Assembly: GCF_018294505.1 (NCBI RefSeq)
Contig: NC_057801.1
Coordinates: 198,404,538-198,468,537 of the forward strand
Reading direction: 5' to 3'
Source of the DNA: Triticum aestivum
Taxonomy: Eukaryota > Streptophyta > Magnoliopsida > Poales > Poaceae
DNA length: 64,000 nt
This document shows, one piece after another, positions 21,091 through 33,044 of the stretch. The translations under genes and the position numbers were made by a program. The notes beneath the pieces are model-generated. The model had not been told where the DNA came from. It searched no databases and was given only the letters and a program-made list of their open reading frames with translations. Each line of letters starts with the position of its first letter. Position 1 is the stretch's first letter.

Positions 21091-21720
21091 CTTCTGACGT
21101 GCATGCCACATAACCCCTAGGGTGACCAGCACTCTGGTGAAGTCCCCATGTGGCAGGCTATCCATCAGTGCAAAAACCACCTTTTGCATCGGGTTCGGTG
21201 TTGTTTTCGATCATGTTGTCTTCGATCACCTCAACAAGTTCAGGATATTCATAGGCCCACACACATCGTGTCATATTGCAATGACTGAGAGAATGTTGCC
21301 AAGAATTGATCGGTCCGCAAAGCTCACAAGATGTAGTCAAGGACATGTTGCGACGGTGTCTTTAGGTCGGCTGTTGGTAACGATTGCCAATCTCCACGGA
21401 TTTTATTTTTATTTTTGAGGGAACCTCGACTTTCCACAGTTTAGTCCACACCTTCTTCTCTCCTTCTGTGTTGAGTCTGGCCCACCGTCAATCCAAGCTT
21501 CCCGGCGTAGTTTGGTCGCTACTAGCATGCGATATATATGCACTACATACTGGGAAAGTCTCGTTCCTTTCATGAGTCCAAGACCAGAAGTCGCGGACTT
21601 GCATACACAGTGGAATGGACATGATTACTACGACATCAGTGGGTAAGAAGACCTCTGGTAATCTCTGTCGACAACCATTCTGCGTTTGGAGCTCCGAAAC
21701 AAACTATGGGTGGTTGTCCA
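21091..21720 (-). pseudogene. LINE ORF2 zf-RVT region, part 2 (5' side)
   Basis: The minus strand reads TSCELCGPINSWQHSLSHC, the zinc-binding motif after a LINE reverse transcriptase. The upstream sequence to about 21720 is LINE-like but broken. Together with 15425-16068 it is one LINE remnant opened by the copia insertion. Confidence 0.6.
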
Positions 21721-22790
21721 ATAGACTGACTATAGGGCGCATCTTGTACCCCTCTATGTAGCCAATTATGGTGAACGCGATTAGTGTGCACTCAATTTAG
21801 GTCGGCTGATTTGCTACAAAGGCCCCTAGCGACGATGTGAGCTTGGTACTGCCTGGTGACCAGGTTGGAAGACACTATCTCGCTACAGACACCAGTCTCC
21901 TCTTGCCATCGCAAAACACGCGGGCAAGAGATTTTGAATGTGTTTGGTGCGACCTCCTATTTAGTGCGTATGATGTTGGGTGACGCACAAAGCTGCAGAC
22001 CAACTCTCGCAGAGCACACTTCTTGACTGGCCCATGTGCACGGCAGGCGCTCCCCGACTATTTTCTTTCATTTTCTTTTTCATTTTTTGGGTTAGTTTTG
22101 AATATTTTTTAAATGTTTAATATTTCAAAAAGATGTTACAATTTTTTTAAATATTCCTAATTCCAAAACTGGTAACAATTAAGAATTTTTTCCCATATTC
22201 TAAAAAACATTTGGAATTTCAAAAGCAAATGATGAATATAAAATATGTTCATAGATTTAAAAAAAACATAAATTTTAAAATTATTCCAAAATTTAAAAAA
22301 CTTCATGAAGTTTGTGTACTCAATAAAATCTTCAGGAATATCAATAAAAGTTCTCTGATTCAAAAAATATTCATCAATGACGAAATATATTTCTAAATTG
22401 CAAAAAATCTTCATATTTTTTATTAATTAAAAAAATCATCAATTCAAAAAAATATGCATGGATTCATTTGCGGATTTCAAACTTTTCATGAATTCAAAAA
22501 AATGTTCCTGAATTTACAAAATATGTTCTGTTTCATAAAAATCATCTAGAGTTCAAAAACTATTCACGAATTTCAGAAAATGCTTGCTTTTTTCAAAAAA
22601 ATGAGTGCACTTTTTAAACATATTCTTACTTTTAAAATGAACAAGAAAAATAAATAGAAAGAAATATAAAAATAAATAAATAAAAACACAAAAAAGAAAG
22701 AAGAAAGAAAATGGATATAAAAAACAAAAGCCAAGAAGCAAAAAAAGTGTGCAGAAGAGAAGCGAGAAAGTGGGCTGGCCCAGAAAAAAG
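21721..22790. repeat. AT-rich repeat stretch, possible non-autonomous DNA element
   Basis: From 22060 to 22750 the sequence is built from words like TTCAAAAAAATGTTC and AATTTCAAAA in degenerate array. Flanks are more GC-rich (GCACGGCAGGCGCTCCCC; GGACGGGGAGCCCGGG). No coding potential and no confirmed TIR. Confidence 0.4.
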
Positions 22791-23768
22791 GACGGGGAGC
22801 CCGGGGGGTACGTGGTAGGTCTCTATCCAGTTACGTACACACGTAATAGGATAAGTGGTTGAGGCAAGGGGTATTAATATGGGCCAATGCCCGCCCCATG
22901 ATCATTATTATCTTTGTATTATGCTTATGGACTGTGAAAAATTTAAAATTACTCTTTAAGATGCCTATTTCCCCTAACATCACATTTTAGGCAATCCGGC
23001 CTCCACCACTGAACAGGATCCCCTATGTTTCGTTGGTCGCATGCCTGCACAGGCCTTGGAATACAACATTTTACTTGTTTGGTTAGATGAAAATTTTGCT
23101 TCGTACGCTCCCTAAAGCAACACTGGTCCTGGAGGAGAATGAATATTTGAATTGGTTGTTTACTCTCTCACAAGCATGAGAGAGGATGTGTGGTGGACTG
23201 GTATGTAGATTTGCACGTGTTTCGTTCTACTTACCTCCTTTAATCTCTTTCACATAACCTCTTATAGTCTACACAACGGTGCTTTGATTCAAGACAAACT
23301 CTATGTGAAAAAGATGCACATCGATGTTATGATTCCATTCCCGTAGTCGGTCCTAGTTTTGTTAATTATAAATCTTCAATTTTGTGTTTATGTTTGGAGT
23401 TTTTTAGACAATTTTTTGTCAAATTTATCACACATGATCGACTGTTTGAAAAAAATAGGAGTAGTGTCATCTCATTGTTTCACAAGTTCTGTTATGCGAG
23501 TTTTTTGTTTTGATGGTCATACATGAGTAGATTTATATCTGCATATTGTATTGTAATAAGGTGATGGTGTGTGTGATGTCGTTTTCAACGAATTTCTGCA
23601 AATACATCGTGCATGGTTAATCGTTTAAAACTTCTTTCATCACTAGCTACATCTTGTTGTTCCAAACAACTTTCGTGTTGTAAGTGTTTTTATTTCAATG
23701 CTCATAGACATAGTTGTTCAATTGTGGTGGTGCGAGACATTTACCAAATGGTGAAATTAACCATCGGT
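22791..23768. other. unique-looking interval, nothing recognised
   Basis: Mixed-composition sequence without a protein-like ORF, terminal repeats or RNA gene. It is the left target flank of the large gypsy element and continues at 48245. Confidence 0.55.
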
Positions 23769-23773
23769 GCGTA

Positions 23774-24241
23774 TGAGGGAGTCCTGGTTTAAGGGGTCCT
23801 CGGACAGCCGGACATATGTGTATGCCGGACTGTTGGACTATGAAGATGCAAGATAGAAGACTTCGTCCCGTGTCCGGATGGGACTCTCCTTTGCATGGAA
23901 GGCAAGCTTGACAGTTAGGATATGAAGATTCCTTTATCTGTAACCGACTCTGTGTAACCCTAGCCCCCTCCGGTGTCTATATAAACCGAAGGGTTTAGTC
24001 CGTAGGACAATAATCATAACCATAGGCTAGCTTCTAGGGTTTAGCCTCTACGATCTCATGGTAGATCAACTCTTGTAATACTCATATCATCAAGATCAAT
24101 CAAGCAGGAAGTAGGGTATTACCTCCATCGAGAGGGCCCGAACCTGGGTAAAACATTGTGTCCCCCGCCTCCCGTTACCATTAGCCTTAGACGCACAGTT
24201 CGGGACCCCCTACCCGAGATCCGCCAGTTTTGACACCGACA
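23774..24241 (+). repeat. 5' LTR of copy C
   Basis: 468 bp, TGAGGGAGTCC to GACACCGACA, with TATATAAA at 23978-23985. A U3 variant (AAGGGGTCCTCGGACAG) separates this subfamily from copies A and B. Confidence 0.92.
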
Positions 24242-24260
24242 TTGGTGCTTTCATTGAGAG
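24242..24260 (+). promoter_or_regulatory. candidate primer-binding site of copy C
   Basis: TTGGTGCTTTCATTGAGAG abuts the 5' LTR, identical to the site of copy A. tRNA partner not assigned. Confidence 0.6.
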
Positions 24261-24288
24261 TTTCACTGTGTCATCACCATAAGGCTTG

Positions 24289-27092
24289 ATGGATCCTTCA
24301 ATCATCAACAACGCCGTCCAGGGCGAAGTTTTTCTCCCCGGACAGATCTTCGTGTTCGGCGGCTTCGCACTACGGGCCAACTCGCTTGGTCATCTGGAGC
24401 AAATCGACAGCTACTCCCCTGGCCATCAGGTCAGGTTTGGAAGCTTGAACTACACTACCGACATCCTCAGAGACTTGATCTTCGACGGATTCGAGCCCAT
24501 GACAGCCGCGCTCTGCTGCCACGATGAACATGACCTAAATCTGCCATCGGACTGTGCGCAGGAGATTGCGCCTGTAACCGCACTGGCCCTAGATCCAGAG
24601 CAGAGCGCGCCATCCAAGGACGGGAGGCTCAACCTCGCCACAGAAGCTGCGGACTCAGCGACGTTAGAGCCGAACATAGATCTGACCTCCAACGAGGCCT
24701 GTGTCATCGGAACCTCGGACTCGTCTCCGGCCATAGGCTCCGAACCGCGTGTATCCGCACCCATTGAATCCGACTGGGTGCCGATCTTAGAGTTCAGCTC
24801 CGCGGACATCTTCCAACACTCACCCTTAGGCGACGTATTAAACTCATTAAAGTCCCTCTCCTTGTCAGGAGACTCTGGGTCGAACTTTGTCCGGCCTGAA
24901 TAGGAAGCGGACGACGAAGAGCTTCGTTACCCACCCACCACCCACTTAATAGCCACTGTCGGTGATTTGACCGACATGCTTGATTTCGACTCCAAAGACA
25001 TCGACGGTATGGATGACGATGCCGGAGTAGAATAGGAACCACCGCCCACAGGGCGCTGGACGGCCACCTCCTCATACGATATATACATGGTGGATACACC
25101 CAAAGAAAACAATGGCGATGACATAAAAGATCCAGTTGAGGACAAACTACCTGAGAAACAGTCTATGCGCCGACATCAGCGGCGCGGCTCTAAATCACGC
25201 CATGGTAAAAATAGTGATGCCGGCACAAGAGAGAATAGCACTCCGGACGATGCTGAAGACAACGAAGACCCCGCCAAGAAAGGTTTCAAATAGGCTGAAC
25301 GGGAAGATGGGTGAGCCAGCCCCGATGAACAGGCCGTGAATGACGACTCAGAGGACAACAATTACATGCCCCTCTCCGAGGACGAGGTGATCCTCGGCTA
25401 CGAAGAATTTATCATGCCTAAGGATCCTGGTGAGCAGGAGCATTTTAAGCGCCGCCTTATAGCCACAGCAAAGGGCCTGAAGAAGAAGCAGCAGCAGCTT
25501 CAAGCCGATCAAGATAACTGATAGATGGACTGAGGTCTTGGCAGCTGAGGAATACAGACTCGAACGCCCAACAAAAAGTTACCCGAAGCACAAGTTAATA
25601 CCTCAATGCGATGACGAAGCGCTGGAGCTCGCACTACCAGCGTATAATGCGGCTGACCGACCACCCCATGGCCGAGATAAAATGACAATTCAGCCCGAAC
25701 ACCATCCGGCACTGCTTCGCCGAACAAATAGAAACACAACAGCTCGGGGATATACGCATGACCTGCGGTACGATTTGGAAAACTGAGCAGGACAAACCAG
25801 ATCGATCTATGGATCGCGAGGGTGCGCCCCAACGTGCAACGACGTCCACCAAACCGGATATAACAAGCACAAACCTGTCCGGGCTGAATACGACAGACCG
25901 GCCCCATCTGAGTTGCGTCCCAACATAGCCCGACACAGAGGTGCCGCACACCCCTTCTACTTCACTGACGAAGTAATGGAACATGAATTCCCAGAAGGGT
26001 TTAAACCCGTGAACATCGAATTTATATGATGGAACAACAGATCCCGCGGTATGGATCGAGGACTTCCTTCTCCATATACATATGGCCCGCAGCGACGACC
26101 TCCATGCCATCAAGTATCTCCCGCTAAAACGCAAGGGACAAGCTAGGCACTGGTTGAACAGTCTGCCTAAAAACTCCATTGGCAGTTGGGAGAACCTGGA
26201 AGATGCATTCCTTGACAACTTCCAGGGCACTTATGTCCAACCTCCGAATGCTGATGACTTAAGTCATATAATCCAACAGCCCGGAGAGTCAGCCAGGAAA
26301 TTCTGGACTCGGTTCTTAACTAAAAAGAACCAGACCGTCGACTGTCCGGATGCCGACGCCCTAGCGGCCTTTAAGCATAACATCTACGATGAGTGGATCG
26401 CCCGACACCTCGGCCAAGAGAAGCCAAAGTCCATGGCAGCCCTCACGATGCTCATGACTCGCTTTTGTGCGGGCGATGATAGCTGGCTAACTCGTAGCAA
26501 CAACACCTCAAGCAAACCTGGCACTTCTGAAGCCAGAGATAGCAACGACAAGCCCCGACGCAACATACACAAGCATCGAAATAATGGTGATAACACCGAG
26601 GACACGGTCGTCAATGCCAGATTCAGTGGCTCCAAGTCCGGTCAGCGGAAAAAGCCATTTAAAAGAAACAATCCGGGCCCGTCCAGTCTGGACCGCATAC
26701 TCGATCGTCCATTTCAAATCCACAACACCCCCGATAAATCAGCCAATCATACCAACAAAGAATGTTGGGTCTTCAAACAGGCCGGCAAGATAAATGCTGA
26801 AAACAAGGAAAAGGGATCGCAAAGTGACAACGACGAGGAACCCCGACCACCGAACACAGGGGGACAGAAGAAGTTTCCTCCCCAAGTCAAAACGGTGAAT
26901 ATGATATACGCTACCCATATCCCCAAAAGGGAACGGAAGCGTGCACTAAGGGATGTCTACGCGGTGGAGCCAGTCGTCCCAAAATACAACTCGTGGTCCT
27001 CCTATTCGATCACTTTTGATCGAAGGGATCATCCAACTAGTATCCGTCATGGCGGTTCAGCCGCGCTGGTGCTAGACCCTATCATTAATTGA
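24289..27092 (+). pseudogene. gag polyprotein of copy C (several stops)
   Basis: ATG at 24289 opens the conserved N-terminus (VFLPGQIFVFGGFALRANSLG). In-frame stops follow near 24901, 25034, 25291 and 25519 within the acidic linker. The capsid-like core is open from 26082 (HAIKYLPLKRKGQARHWLNSLP...ARKFWTRFL...AALTMLMTRFCAGDD) to 27092. No CCHC zinc knuckle is evident. Several small insertions break the frame. Gag would assemble the particle; this copy is defective. Confidence 0.8.
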
Positions 27093-27576
27093 TGGATTCC
27101 ACCTCACCCGCGTCCTCATGGATAGCGGTAGCAGCCTGAACCTGTTCTATCAGGATACAGTGCGCAAAACGGGTATTGATCCCTCAAGGATCAAGCCCAC
27201 AAAAACCACATTTAAAGGTGTCATACCAGGTGTAGTGGCCTGCTGTACGGGCTCAATCACACTGGAACTGGTCTTTGGGTCCCCAAATAATTTCCGAAGC
27301 AAAGAATTACTCTTCGACATCGTCCCCTTCCGCAGTGGTTATCACACACTGCTTGGACGAACCGCATTTGCCTGTTTCAATGCGGTGCCGTACTATGCCT
27401 ACCTTAAGCTCAAGATGCCCGGACCTCGCGGTATCATAACAATCAATGGAAAAATGGAGCGCTCCCTCCACAGTGAGGAGCACACAGTGGCCCTTGCAGC
27501 AGAGGTACAGAATAGCCTTCTTAGGCAAAACCTCAATTCGGCAATAAAGCCCCCGGACACCACCAAGCGAGTCTGA
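27091..27576 (+). pseudogene. retropepsin-like protease of copy C
   Basis: The frame reads through VLMDSGSSLNLFYQDTVRK (catalytic DSGS at 27121) to YHTLLGRTAFACFNA and ends at TGA 27574-27576. It is out of frame with gag because of a short insertion around 27085-27092. The protein ends about 150 residues after the active site, with no reverse transcriptase following, so the gag-protease polyprotein is the element's only sense product. Confidence 0.8.
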
Positions 27577-28513
27577 GCTACTCTGCAACAAAACCGCCCG
27601 GCTCATCCAGAGCTCAGCTAGCAATTCGGCCTTTGCCAGCCCCAGTAAAGCGGTGAAATTCATGCCGCACGTACACAACGCACTTGAAATACCATGGGCA
27701 TGGACGGAGGCACGGCTAGACCTCGGTCCACAACGCGGCTCAACCACTCCTGGATCCGTATACCTTCACATTTTCTCTTTCTTGCAGGTTTTTTCTCCTC
27801 TCAAGGCTTTTTCTGGTAAACCTTATCACCAGACCCATCGTGGGACGAATACACCAAGAAAGCTAGGGGCTCGGACGTACAAGGGAATACCCAGATGGTC
27901 TCTGCTAACGATTGTCATACCTGTTTTAAATACCCGCACACAACTCGCTCTTGGTCGTGGCATGATAAATAGCCTTATTTGCTTATTGCACTACTTTGTA
28001 TAGATACGCCTTGATGTATCAATCAACTTACAATGAAAAATAATCTGCAGCATTTGCTCATTACTTAAATCTTTCCTTGTCCATTTACCTTCAATTGCAC
28101 CCGTACATTTTGGTACGGCTTAATTCGCCAGGGGCTTCATTGTACCCCATAACAGGCAAGAAAGTCCAAACACTTTTATAGTATAGTTCGGCAGCCCGAA
28201 CTTATAGCATTATATGCATCAGCTCTGAATCATGTCTTTGGTCAATAGTTGGGTTGCCCGGCTCCTGTGCTTGCTACCCTACGTTACGCTATATCAGCTA
28301 GGGTAGTAAAGGGAGAACTACTGCGATTGTGTCCCGGTTCTTCCGGACGAGTGCCTCAGTAGAGAAAGCCGAAAACTGACTGTCATGATACGGCGAGAGT
28401 TGGTCAGCTCTTCGAGAGGTTTTCAAATCGCTAGAGATTTTTTCCACTTTATGCGAGGAATCGGTTTTTGTCCGATTAGGCGTGATAGCGCCCCAACTTC
28501 GGCCTTCCGAATA
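27577..28513 (+). other. non-coding interior of copy C after protease
   Basis: No protein-like frame in either direction. It contains pyrimidine-rich stretches (27768-27800) and otherwise ordinary sequence. This is where an autonomous gypsy element would carry reverse transcriptase and integrase. Confidence 0.65.
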
Positions 28514-28518
28514 CCAGG

Positions 28519-29693
28519 TGTCGGAGTAATGGGCCACGGGTAGCCTCACCCGAGTGCCTGAACTTTTCAAGACTTTGGGCCGGATTCGCCCCGCAGTGTC
28601 CCAAGCTGAAGCTCCACCCTTTGGGGGCCAGCTGGCTCAACGGCCGGCCACCGGAGGACGGCCAACCACCCGCAGACGGCACCAAGAGCAGCCGACTCTA
28701 GTCAGCCGACCTCTAGAGAGGACTGCGTTGTGCAAGCGGCCACCTGGCGCCCTCAGAGTCTGTGCCCCCATCAAGAGGACGATATAGGGCGTGGCTACGG
28801 TGAAGCCCCCCGCCCTCGAATCTTGGGCTTGGCATGGCCACAATGCCCCGTACAGGCGGAGATTCCCGCACGACGAGGCACTGTTGCCACTCCCCCCTGA
28901 CGTCACTCCGGACAGGCGGAGCCCTGTTCCCCACGACGACCTGTCGGTACGGCCCGCAGGCTGCGGGCCCTATTGGGCAGTGACACCTCGGAAGACGGCG
29001 GATGCCGAACCAGTCGGACCTGGGGAAGGTCGGCCTCCAGCAGGCGGCCGTCCCTTCCCTCGAAGCAAGTGCGCCATTAACCTGATGAGACCAGGTGTGG
29101 CTACAGTGATCTCCCGCCAGGCGGCGGGACTGTAGCCACACTGAGTTGACCAAGCCCGTGTCACTAGCAGCACGGCTATAGTAAGCAGCCACCAACCAGA
29201 CCCGCCAGCAGCGGAAGCAGCTTATCGGCTCCGTACCAGACCAGTTGGCGGGGCCCACTTGGCGGCGGGCCCCAGTAGTCGGCGGAGAAGCCGGAGGCCG
29301 GAGACACTAACAGCCGGGCCCAGCACCCGTCCGGATTACCATTGTACCCCTGGGGCATAGGCATATATAAACCCCCCAGGGCACCCATGCAAAGGGTTCC
29401 CACCCCATTAGAACTAGCCACAACCCTAGAGCAGGAAGAGAGCTAGCCTTGCCTCCTCCTACCTCTAGAACACAGCTCAAGGAGCACCATTGTATCACTC
29501 TTGCCTTAGTGATCATGCGGAGACCCCGCAGAGCAGGACTAGGGGTGTTATCTCCTAGGAGAGCCCCGAACCTGGGTAAAGTACGCCGGCGTTCGTGTCT
29601 ACGCCTCATCCCGCTTCCAGGCACCGGCGATGTTCTACTCGCTCCCACCATGATAAGCCATCCATTAGCATATGTCGCACCCAACCCCCAACA
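28519..29693 (+). mobile_element. solo LTR of another gypsy family, TSD CCAGG
   Basis: The 1175-bp GC-rich unit runs TGTCGGAGTAATGG to ACCCCCAACA and is flanked by CCAGG on both sides (28514-28518 and 29694-29698). Outside sequence rejoins cleanly. TATATAAA at 29364-29371 and the GAGCCCCGAACCTGGGTAAA stretch near 29561-29580 are LTR-like promoter and downstream features. No internal region or second LTR is present, so it is a product of LTR-LTR recombination. Confidence 0.85.
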
Positions 29694-30829
29694 CCAGGGG
29701 CTACGTTAAAATTTAAAATTGTAGGACTCCTATGGCTAAGTGAGGGTGATAAAGCGGTATAGTCCGATTGCCTTGTTCGTTGCGCTAAACACCTCCTTAA
29801 AGGACCAAAGATTTGGATAAAGAGTGTTTAGATTTATCCTGAACACCCCTGTACTAGTTATGTGGGGGCAGAAGCCGACGACTGGCCAACTCTCAGATTT
29901 CATAAACGGCCGCACGGGAGGTAAAATTTTAAATAACAAGCATTACATTACATAAAGATCTCGTTCCATAGCACATGACAGGATAAAATAATGCTTTCAT
30001 GGGAAAATGATATCCTTGGCACATTGCTCCGCTACAAGGCGGGATCCCTCCATGACACTGTCATAGTACTTCTCGGGCTTGCGATGCTCCTTGCCCTCGG
30101 GCGGACCCTCGTTCATCAACTTTGTGGCATCCATCTTCGCCCAGTGCGTCTTAGCGCGGGCGAAAGCCATCCGTGCACCTTCAATGCAGACCGACCGCTT
30201 GATAGCATCAAGCCGAGGGCAGTCACTCACCAGCCGCTTCACGAGTCCGAAGTAGCTACTCGGCATGGGCTCGGCATGCCATAGCCGGACTATTAGGTCC
30301 TTCATGGCCAGTTCGGTTGCCTTGTGCAGCTCGACCAACTGTTTTAGCTGGTCGCTAAGGGGCACCGGATGTTCTGATCCAAGGTATTGAGACCAGAACA
30401 ACTTCTCCGTAGAGCTCCCTCATTCGGCTCGAAAGAACTCCGCAGAATCTGATATGTTGTGCGGCAGATCCACAAACGCTCTTGGAAAACTCCAAATTCG
30501 GGTAAGTAAAGGGAACGCTTCATTCACACACTTGCTTTGCATAATAAAAGCCTTACCCGCCGCGATCTCCTGGGCCGCCTGAATTTCCCGGAGGGCGCTC
30601 TGGGCTTTGGCTCGGGCATCTTGCGTGCTCTGGCGGGCCTTGGCAAGTTCAGACTCTCGAGTCTTCGAATTACGCTCCAAGGACTCGTACTTTTTGATGG
30701 CATCCTGGAGCTCTTGCTTGACCTCGCCGACCCAGGCCTCCTGCTTCTCGCGCGCGGCGCGTTCCTTAGCCGCTTTGTCCTCAGCCTTGGCCAACGCTTT
30801 CTTGAGGGCCGCAACTTTGGTCGTGCCCC

Positions 30830-30906
30830 CTAATAAAGTTCATGACACTTTGGTCAGTACAAACTTTTCATCCTTCCTAAAATATAAAGCACCGGTTAGA
30901 GCATAC
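30830..30906 (-). other. intron in the antisense gene of copy C (77 bp)
   Basis: Donor AAG|GTATGC at 30906, acceptor TTTATTAG|GGGGC at 30830. Splicing joins QLEDSQ to GGTTKVAALKKALAKAEDK in frame and keeps the coiled-coil pattern. Confidence 0.7.
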
Positions 30907-31021
30907 CTTGGCTGTCCTCCAGTTGCTTCTTCACGAGGCCGAGTTCTTCCTCGGCCCGCTCCAGATTCCACGTCAAGCCGGAGACCTCCATAGTATGAGC
31001 GGCAGCGGCTAGCAGTGACGC

Positions 31022-31164
31022 CTGCTTATTCACATAGACATGTTATGTTAGACTCTTGCGAAAAATATTTTGATCCTCTCTTTGGTTCTTCTTTCCGAAC
31101 ACCGAACAGAGCATCAGGGGCTACTGCCTACAAGGTGATATTCTTGTACAACTATATTACTTAC
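31022..31164 (-). other. intron in the antisense gene of copy C (143 bp)
   Basis: Donor GAG|GTAAGT at 31164, acceptor AATAAGCAG|GCG at 31022. Splicing joins CVSLLTGFE to ASLLAAAAHTMEV in frame. Confidence 0.7.
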
Positions 31165-32065
31165 CTCAAAGCCTGTTAGAAGGCTAACGCAGGTTTCGGT
31201 CAACCCGTTTTTGGCGGACTGAACTTTCTCAATCACCGTACTCAAAAGAGTACGATGTTCTTTCATGATGGAAGCGCCTTATAGCGCTTCCAACAATCTA
31301 TCCGATGCCTCTGGATGGACAGAGGTCACCGGTGGAGGCGGCTTGCCCCCCTCGTTCGGGAGAGGCTGCCTACCCGAATCCGGAGCCACTTGGCTCCCCG
31401 GAGCTGTATCTGGCTGAGGGCCAAACTGGATGCGCCCCCATCGTCGGGGTCTGTAGGGGTCTTTCCCCCCATGTGCTCAGTAACCGGGCTTTTTTCATCC
31501 GGCATCACCAGAACGGCCTCCCCTTGTCCCGGTATCCTTCGAGACAACACCTCGGCGTCGTCCGCGGCCTTATGGGAAATGGCCGTTGGCAGGGACCCGC
31601 TGTTCATTGCCGATGGGTCCAGCGACCCCTTCGAAGAGGAGGATAGCTCGATGTTGGACTGGGCTGGACTGAAGATGCATGGTCTAACACATTAAAAAAC
31701 GATAAAGTGAAATAACCGGGAATATTACCGCGTCCGGATACTTATGATTTGGCCAGGGGCTTGACCTTGGGCCCCCACTCCTCGCTGCTGTTGGTGGTTG
31801 CGGCGGAGTAGTCCGAAAGGGAGATTTTTCGCTTCTTGGGCGCCTCGGCCTCCCCTTGTGTGGAGGCCTTCCTCTTCTTTGTTCCCCCAGTGGGGGGGGG
31901 GGACGGGTCTCCTCCTCCTCCTCGTCTTCAGCGAACTGCCTTCTTGGCTTTCTTCTCTGGCACATCATAACGCACTGGAAACAACATCTTCGTCAGAAGA
32001 GGCGTTTCTAAATCTTCGGGCAGTGGAGCCGGACATTCGATCTGCTCCACTATTGTTACCCAGGC

Positions 32066-32147
32066 CTGAAAGATTAGCTTGAAGGCTTAGGTTCCTCCTA
32101 TAGATATGCCGGCAAAGGATATACCTTGCAAACATAAAAGAACTTAC
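32066..32147 (-). other. intron in the antisense gene of copy C (82 bp), shared with copy B
   Basis: Donor CCG|GTAAGT at 32147, acceptor AATCTTTCAG|GCCTGG at 32066. The phase-0 joint links ANP to AWVTIVEQI. The position matches the intron at 3755-3832. Confidence 0.78.
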
Positions 32148-33044
32148 CGGATTAGCCCGACATTTTGTGCTGAGCCCGCAATCTTCGGACGTGGGCGGTG
32201 GTACCTCGCCGGCCTTAAAAAGCACCTTCCAAATATCTTCGTGTGTCGTATCGAAGAGCTCCTACAACGTCTGGTGCTTGGCTAGGTCGAACTCCCACAA
32301 GTAACAAGTCCGGCTCTGGCACGGAAGAATCCGGCGGAAGAGCATGACTTGGACTATGTTGACAAGCTTGATTTTCTTGTCAATCATGTTCTGGACACAT
32401 GTCTGGAGCCCAGTCACTTCTTCTGCTGAGCCCTAGGCTAAACCCTTCTCTTGCCAGGAGGTGAGCCTCATGGGGACTCTGGATCGGAATTCGAGGGTCG
32501 CCGCCCAGTTGGCGTCGCGCGGCTCGGTGATGTAGAACCACCCCGATTGCCACCCCTTTACGGTCTCCACAAAGGAGCCTTCGGGCCAGGTGACATTGGG
32601 CATCTTGCCCGCCATGGCGCCTCCGCACTCCGCTTGTTGGCCGCTCACCACCTTTGGCTTCACATTGAAGGTCTTCAGCCATAGGCCGAAGTGAGGTGGG
32701 ATGCGGAGGAAGGCCTCACACACGACAATGAATGCCGAGATGTTGAGGATGGAGTTGGGGGCCAAGTCGTGGAAGTCCAGCCTGTAGTAGAACATCAGGC
32801 CACGGACGAACGGGTGGAGGGGGAATCCCAGCCCACGGACGAAGTGGGAAAGAAACACCACCCTTTCTTGGGGCTCCGGTGTAGGGATGATCTGCCCCTT
32901 GGCCGGAAGCCAATGAGCGATGTCTTTGGACAAGTATTCGGCCTCCCGGAGCTTCTTCATGTCTTCCTTCTTGACGGAGGAGGCCATCCACTTGCCTCAA
33001 GATCCAGATTCGGACATGATTGGAGTGCTTTTTGGGCGGAAGAG

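Larger units (their letters stand above)
29997..33017 (-). pseudogene. antisense intron-bearing gene of copy C (Transposase_28-like N-terminus, coiled coil, conserved C-terminus)
   Basis: The minus-strand gene starts at ATG 33017. Exon 1 (to 32148) encodes the Transposase_28-like domain (HWLPAKGQIIPTPEP...GLGFPLHPFVRGLMFYY...AFIVVCEAFLRIPPHFGLWL). Exon 2 (32065-31165) has WVTIVEQIECPAPLPEDLE, an acidic/basic stretch and a low-complexity middle. Exons 3 and 4 (31021-30907, 30829-29997) form a heptad-rich coiled coil (EEELGLVKKQLEDSQ, KKALAKAEDKAAKERAAR) and end with FWSQYLGSEHPVPLSDQLK...CIEGARMAFARAKTHW. Stops at 32997-32999, 32433-32435, 32262-32264, 31279-31281 and 30420-30422, plus a likely shift near 31440, make it a pseudogene. 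A splice near 31684-31728 is possible but unresolved. Biological role unknown. Confidence 0.75.

Noticed and set aside
28637..29709. Frames of 80-180 codons on both strands
   Set aside because: All lie inside a solo LTR (28519-29693) with high GC; no conserved domain.
31684..31728. Fourth intron in the antisense gene
   Set aside because: GT and AG exist and the unspliced frame stops there, but 45 bp is too short for a plant intron and the joined frame does not fit the downstream exon.
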